Shown here in pieces: positions 45,796 to 56,515 of a stretch of 64,000 nucleotides of DNA. The notes beneath the pieces are model-generated. The model was not told where the DNA came from. It searched no databases and saw only the letters and a list, made by a program, of their open reading frames with translations. The translations under genes and the position numbers were made by a program. The DNA is from Zygnema circumcarinatum (Eukaryota; Streptophyta; Zygnematophyceae; Zygnematales; Zygnemataceae). The stretch covers positions 2,334,950-2,398,949 of the forward strand of contig CM074819.1 in assembly GCA_037447605.1 (NCBI GenBank). Direction: 5' to 3'. The first letter of the stretch is position 1; each line of letters starts with the position of its first letter.

Positions 45796-48155
45796 ATGAG
45801 GGGGCCGTGCATAGTGAACTCCTCCTTTCTGGGAGAAAACGCTGAGACGCTGCGGGTGGCGATACTGTTGCTGCAGGCGCTGCCGTCTTTGAGGATTAAG
45901 GCCGCAAACGGAAAATCTGATGAGATTACAAAGGTCAGTCAAAAGCCATTGGTTTCTTCACTTGCTGCTCCCTCTTATCCCATTACTTATTTCTTCCTCT
46001 TTTCTTCTTTTCCCTGCGAGGCACAGGAAGGTCTCAGAAACGTAAGAAACTCATGCTTTACCAGAAACGCAGAATTTCGGTTGTGTTGGACCTGGGGACA
46101 GGCGAGATGTTCTTCGTGTTGGAAAAAGTTCATGAGGAGTTACGCACTATAGAGCAGGCCATGACGAACAAAAAATGGAAACGATAAATATTTTTTCAGT
46201 TTCGGTTCTGTTAATCATTAGAGCACACTGGACTCCAGAACTGTTTCAAACGAAATGCTTGTCGCGGGCCCGAGTCCGTTAATCAACCAGACCAGATTAT
46301 TGATGTTTTATGCCTGACAAGCATGGTAGGATATAGAGACATATGGAGGCAATTGATGAGTTGATGCACCTTTGATTTCTAGTATGTTTTGCGTAACCCT
46401 AATCGTTTTGTTTCCGTACACATATCTTGCCAAGACCATTTGGGAATGCAGGATACCAGACTGCAACAGGAAAAGGGAGTTGAGACACGGCTCATGTCTG
46501 CTGCAGTTGGAATGTTGCCGCTGATGTTGGCTTTTGTGGAAGCAGAGCTTCCAAGGGCCATCCCTGTGGAGACCTTTTACAGTGATTGGACACTTTCGGA
46601 ATTAGCATTGAAGTCTTTTTGTAAGTGCATTTTGACTTCTCAATCCGCGGTAAATGTTTACTCATCTTGAACATACATCAACTAGGAAAATGTAGAACTG
46701 ATGCCAATTGGGCAGAGGATGAAGTCAGAGTCTAACAGAAAAGTGTATACCAGATTTCATTCTGTCTGCTGCTAGTTAATGGCTGAGTATTTGTTTTTTT
46801 GATGCAACGGCTTCTTCTGTTGGGGGGAATTGATGATGTTCATGTTGTTCAGCAGGGGATGGTCTTTTTTTCCTCAAATATGTAGGCATTATCTGTGAAT
46901 TTTGTTTGAGTCTTATAACGACCATAATGGCTGCATGCAGTAGCCTTCACTGTTCAAATTTTCTGTTGGAAGGCACCAATGTCGAAATGATTGACGAAAC
47001 CATGTGGGGCTTTAATGGAGAAACTGGGCCAAACGCAACTAGGAATGCTTCAAATGTCCTTTCATTTTCATACAAGAAAGGATACTATGTTTTGGCCTGT
47101 CGCCATGGTTTAGCCTGACTTGTCAAATGTATGGGGGGCTGTAGATATGATATTTGTTTGTGTATTCTCATGGGGAGCCGTCGTCTTCGCTTCTATGAAT
47201 GTAAGTCGGCATCCATGAATTGGCTTCTCTTTTGCACTTTGGTGTGGTAAGTTTGCCAGAAATAGCTGCGGATGCCTGTGCATGTAGCAGCCTCGCTTCG
47301 AATCATATGCTTCAAGGCCTCGTGGTGTGTTTAACCCTACAAACCCTGTAAGTAGCACAGGCATCGATTCCACAGACAGCGGGGCGGGCGGGCGGTTTTG
47401 CCGCCGATTCCATCATTCACACTTTGCCAAAAGCTTAACATACCAATCGCGCAAAACGCAGGCTGTGTGCGAATTGATTGTGCAGTTTTTGACTCGGGTC
47501 AAAGGCATGTTGATTCGTGGAAATCTAAGTTTCTGAGAAGTCGTGAAAAATTGACTGAGACTATAAACCCTAAACGGCCATATGGTGATTGTTGAACGTA
47601 GTTTTAGGCTTTTGCATTGGCTCCTGTGCGTGTATGCTTACAGTTTCAGATAGTGTGCTGCAGGATCCATACTATGAGAGTGATGAATATCGCAATGCTG
47701 GAGGAAATGGCACGCAGCATTGGATCTACACTAGAGTGAGTCGGCATGGCATGGACATTCCCTATGGACGGGAATTGAAAATTGCGCACTGCCACAATGG
47801 GGAGGATTAGTGTGTTACAGGTCATGTTGTAGGCAGTGTGTTGTTTAGAAGTTTTAAGAATACGTTAGTGCTGAGTGAAGGCCTTGAAGCACACTTTAGG
47901 TCCATGTGTTTTGCTCTGATTGGTTTCCGTGTCTGACCCGTGTTAAAATCTGCAAATTTCATCGCAATTAATCTCCTGGACAAGTGCACACTGCGTTGAT
48001 TTCCTATTTCCTCGTCATTTGTGCAGGCTGAGGAAGAGGAACAAGAAGCGCGGGAAGAGCTTTGGAGGGAGGAGCTCCGCAAGGAAATTGAGGATAAACT
48101 AGGGGAGGTGAAAGAGTTGGAGAGTGCTGAAAAAAAGGAAAAAGAGCTTGTTTGA
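45796..48155 (+). CDS. Unrecognised multi-exon gene with acidic C-terminal tail
   Basis: I do not recognise the family. Exons with good borders: 46383-46620 (YVLRNPNRFVSVHISCQDHL..., acceptor CTAG, donor GTAAGT), 46973-about 47107 (TNVEMIDETMWGFNGETGPN..., phase 1 matching the previous donor), 47664-47735 (DPYYESDEYRNAGGNGTQHW..., donor GTGAGT) and 48027-48155 (AEEEEQEAREELWREELRKE..., stop TGA). Weaker upstream exons are 45796-45933 (ETLRVAILLLQALPSLRIKA) and about 46026-46180 (basic KRKKLMLYQKRR then ISVVLDLGTGEMFFVLEKV). The last exon is a highly charged helix. Amino-acid composition and block spacing look like a real, conserved soluble protein, but two joins (46180 to 46383 and 47107 to 47664) do not close with the borders I can see. 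A pseudogene or missed small exons are possible. Confidence 0.5.
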
Positions 48156-50368
48156 AAGCGTGGTCTGCGCTTATGCACGATATCCAGGGGTCCTAGCTGT
48201 TTCCCCAAGGAATTGATGCCCTGAGTGACATCCGTCTTTATTTCTAGTTGACTCGATTGTTGTGTACCTAATGACTTGCCTTCACAAAGACTATTCCAAC
48301 GCTGTTACTATTGGATGGCAGCCATCCAACTAGGTGCAGAATAGTCAAAATGTGGTTGCAACATATGCTACTTTTGAGCAGGCAGTTTTAATCAAGGGTC
48401 GGGATTGGATATGTAAAAAAGGGAACAGCCTGGACAGTGAGCTATTGGAGAGAAGACTGCTCGATTGTCAGCAGTTGTGATTTGTTCTTGTCGGAAGGGA
48501 CGTGAAGGATGAACTTGCTGCTTTGCGGCACTTTGCCACTTTACATGGGGGCCGGCGTGCAATAAGTTTGCCAATCCTTCCTTTCTGCGGTTGGTGCTGA
48601 TAGCACCCGGGAGCATAGGCCTCAGCTGGGCCTCAGGGTTTTGCTGGGGCATGTGACTTCCCTGCAGTTTTTGTGTCTGCTTTGGGTTCTTAGGGTTTTT
48701 CAGGGTTTTTAGGGGGTTTGGGGGTGTTCAGGGGTTTCCTATCCTCTGCCCTCACCCAGTGGACGGCAATGCAAGTGTTTAATCAATCCGGCTAGCTATT
48801 TTTACTGATGAGTAAAGGTTCAAGATTCCGCGAGAACTGGCTGCTGCTGTACGACAGTTACCATCTACCTGTATTCATTATTGCAATTTTCTTACAACAC
48901 AGCAATAGCGAGAGTTAATTGGGTCACCTTCATTCGCAAAGTTCAGTAGGCAAAAGAAATGATGGGCTCTGATGTACATCTTCCTCTGTTCCCCTGCGGC
49001 CACTGGCTACGCAACAATTTAATCAAGTTGGCTGCAAAGAATTTGCTTTCAATAGAGATTTAGTTTAGCTCTAAGCCTCCGGGAGGATTGTCCGGTATTT
49101 TCCGAATGCTGCTTTGAAAGCTGCGAGTACATTTTAGGAGTAAAATGCAGCCGCATGCAGGCCAGCCAGCCAGCCTGTGTCTGATCTCCAGTTCATGCAC
49201 TGCACAACTTCCACTAACAAACTTGGTCGAAAAGAGCAGCATTCCAAAGACAAAAAAAGCACCGGGTGGGCCACTTGACACCCTCCAATTACCGAAAATA
49301 AGGAAACTGACTCCGACCTGTCCACTCGAACCTTCCGACGAGTACCCTCCTTCCACTTTGCAAAGACTTTGAAAATTTTGCTTGTTAGATAAAATTGAGG
49401 CGGCCTCGTTCATTTTTGCAAATTCATTTTGATTTTCAGGAATAATCAAAAAGCCACTTCTCTGCCAGGAGAAAAACACCTTTCAAAGAAGTTCAAATAC
49501 TTCTGGATGACCTGGAAACACTGCATGAATTTTATGAACGCTCAATAATCCTGAAAAGCAAAACTCCTTGAGTACTGCATGCATTGATGCATTACGGTGA
49601 GCAACTTAAAGATAATGTCCTGGAATTAATGGGAAGTATTATAGCTTTCAGAAAATCTGGCCCTGCGTGGTTATTGTGTGTGCCAGGATGGAAGACGCTA
49701 AGTGACTCAAATCCACGGCCTGCAACGCCCTCATCCATCATCGCTAACTCCTATACGCTCAGGTCTAAACACTAGTCGACAAACACAGAACTACTTGGGT
49801 CAACCCGACATCCTTTTTAACTTGCAGCGATGTTGGATCATACACGACATGCAAACACGCGTATCATGCTAGCTATGTTTGCAATTTTCGGCGCAGTGCA
49901 ATGCAGTCACATAAGCAGGAAGATACATACGCGTCAAGTGGCCCACGTATGAAAAAACACTGCAAGAAACTCAAGCGTATCAATCGACTGAGGATTTCTA
50001 ATCCTCACGCCACTCAAGAAAGCTTGTTATAAAGAAAGTTTCTGAAAATTTCGGTCCATCAGGTTATTAGAAGGAACCATTTGAGTTTTCAAGGAGATCA
50101 GGTGAGGAATGAGCTAGAGACAAAATAGAGAGAGAGAGGGCGAGGGGTTCAGGGCTAAGCTCCCGATCATCGTGAATTTATTTTGCGGGTAATTATCGAT
50201 GAGAGGGCTCCAATTTACGGTCACTTGACGAGCAGCGACACACCCGCTAGGGCCGCCATTCACTGCTTAACACTTCGATGTCTACTGAATGAATGCACCT
50301 CGAAACATCCCAAAATTGACTGAGCATTCTCTCATTTGTCTCTCTCCCTCTCGCTGTCTGTGAGTGCA
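48156..50368. other. Intergenic stretch, no gene seen
   Basis: No splice-supported exon or repeat family identified. A degenerate GGGTTTTTAGGG tract lies at about 48685-48735 and GA microsatellites near 50127-50145. Confidence 0.45.
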
Positions 50369-50774
50369 CTAGGGTTGGGGGCACGGTCCCCCTCCGACCC
50401 GTGCCCAGGGGCACGTGCCCCCCCCCCCCTTGGGGGGGGGGCATGCCCCTTTTTCGTGCCCCGTGACGTGACTGCATTGAGCAATTCAAATCGGCCCAAA
50501 AAAGAATATAATATTTTAAAAACGGTACGGATGAAGGTACGGAAAGTACAATCGTCACCGGCCCGGGCCCGGTCGTACGAGGTAAGCGTCACGTGACAGG
50601 GGGCACGGGGGGGCACGAAATATATGGGGAAAATTTTTGGAGGCGTGCCCCGGGCACGGACGGTCAAAAATGAGGGGCATGCCGCCCCCCCGGGCATGCC
50701 CCCCCCCGGGCATGCCCCCCCCCGGGCATGCCCCCCCCCCGGGCATGCCCGTGCCCCCGTGCCCCCAACCCTAG
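50369..50774. mobile_element. Non-autonomous inverted-repeat DNA element (MITE-like), 406 bp
   Basis: The ends are perfect inverted repeats of 18 bp: CTAGGGTTGGGGGCACGG at 50369-50386 and its reverse complement at 50757-50774. Both ends are directly flanked by AGTGCA (50363-50368 and 50775-50780), a 6-bp target-site duplication. The interior is GC-rich with palindromic GGGCACGTGCCCC and about five copies of GGGCATGCCCCCCC near 50690-50750, and encodes nothing recognisable. A 6-bp duplication does not fit the common plant MITE families (TA, TWA, 8 or 9-10 bp), and the left side also reads CACTAG, so the superfamily is left open. Confidence 0.8.
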
Positions 50775-50894
50775 AGTGCACCCGCCCCCCCCTGCCTCTG
50801 CCACTCTGCCCGAATCCAGATACGCGACCACTCGTACCTTCCCAACTCCCCGCGCGCGACCGAGCCAGCGAGCGGTCTGTACGGGCTCCAGCGG

Positions 50895-50935
50895 GAACAG
50901 CATACAGTACAGTACAGTACAGTACAGTACAGTAT
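50895..50935. repeat. TACAG pentamer microsatellite
   Basis: Six to seven CAGTA units in a row (ACAGTACAGTACAG...), each junction containing the palindrome GTAC. Confidence 0.8.
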
Positions 50936-51039
50936 TCCCGCGGCCGGACCGAAGATGCCCGGACTACAGGTCCGTATGTATCGAACGCGTATATTAACAG
51001 TATATAATACGCCGTATAATACGTAACGCAAACTTTCAT

Positions 51040-51190
51040 TGAACTCGCGATGGCGAGGCCATCAAATTTACATGGATAAAGGCAAAATGTGGAACCACGA
51101 AGGACTGGTCACAAAGGACCGAAACACAATAAAACGAAGCTAGGAGCAGAAAACTACGCCTAGGCACAACAACGCAGCCCTAGAAGCAGC
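51040..51190 (+). repeat. Dispersed repeat family, copy 4
   Basis: Starts near CTCGCGATGGCGAGGCCATC and matches copy 1 through ACATGGA, GGAACCACGA, ACAAAGGACC, GAAGCTAGG and ACTACGCCT.GGC.CAACAACG. The hairpin GATGGCGAGGCCATC is intact. Confidence 0.75.
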
Positions 51191-51197
51191 CGCGAAG

Positions 51198-51343
51198 GTC
51201 ATGTTAGTGTTAGTGTATGATAGTTAGACATTGTATGGCACACACTAACTTGTTGTGGTACTCAGTTTGTAGAACATGAGATCTGCTAGGCGTAGTGCTC
51301 TTAGATTTAGGAATGTCGGTGCTCTGACTCAGGTGAGTGCGCC
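51198..51343. repeat. Flanking repeat F, copy next to the left end of the retroelement nest
   Basis: Shares GTGTATGATAGTTAG, GGCACACACTAACTTGTTGT, TTTGTAGAACATGAGATC and GTGGTGCTCTTAG-type words with 62237-62350 at the other side of the nest. The two copies bracket the retroelements and face the same way. They may be one host repeat split by insertion, or ends of another element. Confidence 0.7.
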
Positions 51344-51353
51344 NNNNNNNNNN
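51344..51353. other. Assembly gap at the edge of an RT fragment
   Basis: Ten N bases lie exactly between flanking repeat F and a truncated RT start. The join may be an assembly artefact. Confidence 0.95.
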
Positions 51354-52025
51354 CAACCCTCTTGGAAGGTCATCAGGGAAGACATCCCTGAATTCATCCA
51401 ACAGAGGTTGGATCTGGGATGGAACAGCCGAGAGCACATCCGTGGATGTGATCTGCCATTCCTGATCTTCGTCATGAACATCCTCAGTGGCTGTCATGAC
51501 ATGCACCATGAACAAGGTGCATCCCTCCTTAACTGCTTTGGCCAACTGCATAGCTGAGCACAGATAAGGAGTAGCAGGCTGCTTGACAGCAGAGGATGTG
51601 GCTCTGCCAGGGTGCAGGGTAAGCCGCCTGTCACCACTGTGCAGAATGCAATGTGGGACAGAAAAGTCCATTTGTGCCTTGACCATGGTTAACCAAGCAC
51701 TCCCCAAAATAACATCAGTTCCAGGGGCCAGTTGTGTTAGAAGACACTTGACTGCCCCGGAGTAGGATTGGAGCTTGATCTTGAGTGTGACGCTACCAGA
51801 GATCTGGCCCTTGCGTCCATCCCCGAAAGTAACACTTTCTGAATGGGGATCTGTGGTCAACCCAAATCTCTGGGTGAACGCAGAACTAACAAAGTTAGCA
51901 TCTGCCCGATTGCTCAGAAGCTGGCGGGTGGCCATTTTGTGACGGCAGGGTCGTAACCCGCGATGCTTGGCAAGGTGGAACATAGGTCGCACTATATCGC
52001 GAGGTTGAGGGCAGACGTCCTCCAC
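51354..52025 (-). pseudogene. Chromovirus protease and RT start, truncated copy
   Basis: Retropepsin-like region followed by the linker and first residues of the reverse transcriptase (FRDVFPDDLPRGL). The fold can be followed from ANFVSSAFTQRFGL through DVILGSAWL, but the catalytic Asp-Ser/Thr-Gly triad is replaced by residues reading SNRAD, so the protease should be inactive. The RT is cut off at the gap. The matching intact region of the neighbouring copy is at 57376-58010. Confidence 0.75.
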
Positions 52026-52282
52026 ACCAATAATGTGAGGCCAACGGCAAGGCGGTGGATCCTTCCATCACAAGTGCACCAGCGTGTGCCCTTTCCTGGC
52101 CCCGTGTCACCAACGCCAAGTGGGGGTTTGCGGGAAGGTCTTGACGCCATGTCTTGAGGAACGGCACATACCTGGCCTGGGATATATGGGAGGTGTTTCC
52201 CATGACATACGTACAAAACATCACATGGCGTGCATGAGAACATCGCCGTAGCCCATGACATTAGCGGATAAAGACATGCCAA

Positions 52283-53231
52283 TCACCATTCATCCACGAC
52301 ATCCGCCAAACCCGAGGAAGAGTCACTACGATTGGCGAGGGGAGGAAATGGAAACGAGGGGAGTGCATCACACACAAAAGGAGATGTACACGTTTCCCAA
52401 AAGGAGCACGCCAGCAATTTCAGAATATCCGAGGTTCTAAGAAACAAATGCTCCCTAGACACATGGCCGTCTCCATCCCCTCCCCTAACTAGCATGGCCA
52501 CCAGCAAGCGACCCACTAGGCTGGCGGTGGGTTGCAGAATTTCGGCCCCCTTGCCCTTCACATCCTTGGCGTTGAGGAGGGCAATCCGGACTATGTGCCC
52601 CTCACTGCGGCAGCGAGTACTTGTTCTCCCACATTTGCATCTTCTCCATTTCCTCACGAGGTCAACCTGGCGGCCGTGCGGTGGGTGGGCGAGCTTTGCC
52701 ATCTTGGCCGGGGCTGAGGGGTCCGCCTTCCACGACCCTATCCGCGTCCTTACATTTCTGCGAGGGGTAAGGGAAGGGGAGCACATACTTGAGGGGGCGG
52801 TGTCAATTTGAATATGGCTGCATCAAAGTAAATTTCGAGTCGGCCGGGGGTCCCGCGGTTTTGATCCACGTGGGTTAGTTAGGAATTTGCTTCCTTAGGT
52901 CAATGGCTTCAAGCCATTCTGAGAGTGGAAAAAGAACTCAGCTTTGTCGGGCTTGTGAGTGGTGATCGAGGCACCACTTGCGCCAGTCTCGCGGCGCGGC
53001 CATTTGCGGTTTGGACCATGTTACGAAACTTATCCGGGCCTTCCCAAGCGGGATCCAAGGCCCAAAGTGTTTGATAAGTTCATCTCTGAACTTATCCCAA
53101 TCGTCCCCAATCTCATCCGAGAGGCCCTCATACACCCTGTATGCGGCGCCTCGGAGTGCTGGGTAAGCAAAGCTTACCCACTGGAGGGGGGGACAGTTGG
53201 TCGCCAGAAGGTAACCCTTCGTTTGACCCAA
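52283..53231 (-). pseudogene. Chromovirus gag fragment
   Basis: The capsid-type segment at 52938-53231 contains DDWDKFRDELIKHFGP, typical of Ty3/gypsy Gag. Downstream, at about 52560-52700, a Cys/His-rich stretch ending GHIVRIAL resembles a decayed zinc knuckle lacking one Cys. Frames change between the two parts. The upstream portion (53232-53478) still resembles 59290-59520 of the next copy. Confidence 0.65.
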
Positions 53232-53478
53232 CCACTGCTCGATAGAGCAGTCCGTGGCAGGACGTTCAGCCCCAAACGGAAATCGGGGCCACCTTGGCCC
53301 GGTCCGTCGGGCATCCCTCCCGTGGAATTCTTGAGGAGAAGCGATCCGAGGCCCGGGATCTCCCCGCCCCGGCCGAGTACCCCGGCGGGGGTCCCCCCAC
53401 TTCTTTGGGTGGTTATACCAGTGGGGGTGACTCCCCGTGGAAAAGCCAGGGGGTCCGGACTTCTGCCGGCTGCTTTCG

Positions 53479-54225
53479 TGTAACAGCTGAGATCTGCCTC
53501 TTCAGCCTACGCGGAATCACACACCAGCACTCAGCAAAACAGAGTTCAGATCGGGAGGGATTCAAAGAGAGAGAGAGAGCTTCAGAGGGTCGCGCAGCCC
53601 TAGGCAGGGGTGCAACCGAATGCCGGTACGTTGGTTGGGTGACGACAGTCACCCACGCCCCTTTACGCTTCCCCCGTCGAACCTCCTACCGGCATGGAGG
53701 ATTGGGCGAGAACATCCAATAGCGCCATGTGTCCCCTCTCGACCCGAGATGGGTGAGAGGTGTCTAACATCTGAGCAGCTCACCGCATTCAGCCTTGGCC
53801 CGCCGCTGCCCAGCGCGCCCGCCGTACATGGTGTGGATCCCTACAGCCTTGGCCTTGAGTTACCGGCTTGTCGGCTACCGTTCGTACCAGGTACCGTAGT
53901 ATGCAGACGAGCGGCGAGAACTAAAGATCCGGGCAGCGGCCCGAATCTATCGCCCAGAGACGGTGTTGGTCCCGTGGTGCAACCAATCCCCAATCACTCC
54001 CTTAAGCGAGGAGGGGCCCTTGGAAACAGCGGGTGTGCAGAGCGCCGCCGTGACTATGTAATTACCCCCGCGTGTAGACGGTCTTAGGTTTCGAACCTAG
54101 GACCTCCGTCGTCCTATAGGGTATCCGATGCTCTAACCGTTAGGTACTGCATTGGATGGAAACATAAAGCCACGCCGGGCTCTAAGTAACCCTTCCCCCT
54201 TGGGGTGACTGTAGCGTTTCGCTAC
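53479..54225 (-). mobile_element. LTR 1 (3' LTR of the near-complete chromovirus)
   Basis: About 747 bp, plus-strand ends TGTAAC...GCTACA, aligning by eye over most of its length with 61407-62165 and more loosely with 60111-60806. On the minus strand it is preceded by a polypurine tract (54226-54240), which identifies it as a 3' LTR. On its other side there is no primer-binding site; instead gag sequence of a different copy follows. Confidence 0.8.
54080..54150 (-). other. tRNA-like segment inside LTR 1
   Basis: On the minus strand, CTAACGGTTAGAGCATCGG (within 54125-54146) has the form of a tRNA D-arm/A-box, and GGTTCGAAACC (54087-54097) is a B-box/T-loop with flanking pairs CCTAGGTTCGAAACCTA-like. 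Spacing of about 30 bases fits a tRNA. The anticodon arm does not fold cleanly, so I call it tRNA-like, not a tRNA gene. Confidence 0.6.
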
Positions 54226-54240
54226 ATTACTCCCCCCCTG
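54226..54240 (-). promoter_or_regulatory. Polypurine tract next to LTR 1
   Basis: On the minus strand this reads AGGGGGGGAGTAA directly before the TGTAGCG end of the LTR. This is the expected plus-strand primer of a retroelement and sets the orientation. Confidence 0.7.
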
Positions 54241-54475
54241 TGAGAATGTGAACGCCCTCGTTCACGTGTGTGGGGTAGTAAAGGCAGCTCGTAGTTTCAA
54301 CGGCACGCGTCGAACTCTACGTGATAACCGGGAGGGCTCAGCGATAATCCCGGTCAAGTCCCTTTCCGAGTTTAGCGGCGAGGGCGGCTACCGAGAACCC
54401 CGTGCGCCACTACGCCCAGCTCTCTGCGGCACAAGCCTCCCCAGGTACAAGTTGATGATGAGCTCACGGCGGTGG

Positions 54476-55317
54476 TTAAGTTGCCCACCGACTCCCATGT
54501 GTATGTTCAACCCCATAGCCCAACCACTTCACGAGGTATTCGTGACGGGAAGATCGACCCTTTCTCACAAGACGGTGGGCTTGAATGGTTTCAACTTCAT
54601 ACTCAAGTTCACCTTCAAGTTCCACTGGTGGGGGAGGTGGTTGGATCCTCCCATCGCTACGGTAGACCTTTAACAAACCCACATGAAAGACCGGATGCAC
54701 GTTCATGTGGGATGGTAAATCCAACACATGCTTGACATCATTGATTAAGCTTCCGCGACTATAAGGTCCTATGAAGCGGGGCCCGCGGCTTCGTGTTCGC
54801 CATAGCTTTGAGTCTCAAGTTAAGCGTGCCAGCAACACCTCATGCGCCCCTTAGATTGAAGGTGAGTTGGAGTCTACGATGGCGGTCGGCATACTCAAAC
54901 CTTTTATGCGCTGGCTAGGCGCTAGCGAGTGCGCGTGCCCTGCGGCGCCTCCGGACATTAGTCGGACAAAAGATCTGACTGCGGGAGGTTGAGTCCCATC
55001 AGTCCCTCTCAGCTTCCAAGGATCGGGGTTTCTGTGGACGCCCATGTTCCACGGATCAGGGGGCTGATCCCTTGGTTGCAGGGGATTTAGAGGATGCTGG
55101 CCAAAGTTCAAGAAGAAAGGGGTGGTACCAATGGACTCCTGGTAAGCATTATTGATGGCATACTCAGCCCAGCGGGGCGATTCGTCCCACCCATCGGGTA
55201 GGTCCCACATAATGCGAGGAGGGGTAATCCCTCGAGGATCTGTTCACCCGTTCCGTCACGGCCATCGGTTTGCCCGGGTGGAAATTTACATCCACTCAAC
55301 GCTGCCCGGGGTCCCAA
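54476..55317 (-). pseudogene. Integrase C-terminus and chromodomain, broken frames
   Basis: Part of the near-complete chromovirus. 54851-55210 has RWAEYAINNAYQESIGTTPF and NFGQHPL, typical of the integrase core end. 54476-54727 has HPVFHVGLLKVY followed by a chromodomain (YEVETIQAHR, EYLVKWLGYG and a late Trp). 55108-55317 holds a frame-shifted piece with PPGQTDGR. The chromodomain marks the element as a chromovirus, a Ty3/gypsy branch that often targets heterochromatin. Confidence 0.75.
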
Positions 55318-55548
55318 CGATTTTGAGCACTTCCAGATCCGAATGGCGGTGAATGCGTGGATCCGCGGTCGGAACTACAATTCACGGTAGAAGACCATGT
55401 TCAGCTCCACACTTTGTAACGCTACAACCGTATTGTGCAATCTCGTCGGCTGGCCGGTCTTAGTTGGTTTGTCACCATCTTCTTCGACACGTCGACAAAG
55501 GCGAAGGATGGAGTCGTAATGCCCCGAGGTGTCACCGGAAGATCGTGA

Positions 55549-55917
55549 TCAAGTCAGCACTACAACGTCCCATTTCCGAAATGGAGGTGTGAGGGGTTGC
55601 AGCTGGCCAGGGATCCTGCCAGTGCGGGGTTTGTTTCGTTGACAAGTTGGACAAGCGAGTACATACGCTTTCACATCCCTCGAGAGTCCAGGCCACCAGA
55701 ACTCTCGGAGCAGTGCCTCACGGGTTTTGGCAACTCCCATGTGACCTCGGTACGGGAGGATCATGTAGCTCACCCAGAATGAGCTGCCGTACAGTCCCGG
55801 CCTTGGGCACGACCAACTGCTGGCCGTGGTACCAGAATCCGTCCTTAGACACCACTTTGTCCTTATAGCCATTACCTTGGCCATCCAGGAACAAAGGATC
55901 ACCGATGCCACCCTCAC
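55549..55917 (-). pseudogene. Integrase zinc-binding region
   Basis: The H2C2 zinc module is visible: HMGVAKTREALLREFWWPGL then VLACPTCQRNKP. The following catalytic core starts (KWDVVVL) and then hits a stop, and the D,D-35-E residues are scattered over broken frames, so the integrase is dead. Confidence 0.75.
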
Positions 55918-56515
55918 GGATCATCACATGCGAGGTCGGCGAGAGGCGGAGGAGAAGGAGTTGGCCTCCGTCAGCAGTGGGAGGATCTATGACAAAGCTT
56001 TATCTTGGAGGCGGAGGGCTTCGGGGTTGGCTTGACCCCTCACCTCTGTCATCGTTCCACCAACACTCAGTGGCAGGCACCATCGGGCAGATGCGGCTGC
56101 GGTGGAATTACCGCTACGTGAAGCCCTTAGGGCGATAAACCCGTGGCGGTCAGAGCCCAGCAGGAGAACTTCCGAGACCCGGCGTGCACACCCTAGAGCC
56201 GAGGGGAGTACATTGGGTTGAGAGCGTCAGCCCAGCCCGGTGGTCCGGTGAGCCCATGCGTGACCATCCTTAAGCCCCTCTAAAATGGCGCATGTGTCCT
56301 CGGGGGCGTGGACCCATGGCCGGGTTCTTACGTTGCGATTTAGCGAGGAATGAAGTTTGGCGGGGTTCATTTTCGGCTTTCATGCGGCTGGGTTGGCCAT
56401 CTTGAGCAAGGCCGGCACCCAAGGCGATCGAGCATCACAAACCACTTCATAAGGCGGGCCGGGTCCTTCATGAGGTAAGGTCGCGGTAACAAGTGCATAG
56501 CACACCCCGAATGCA

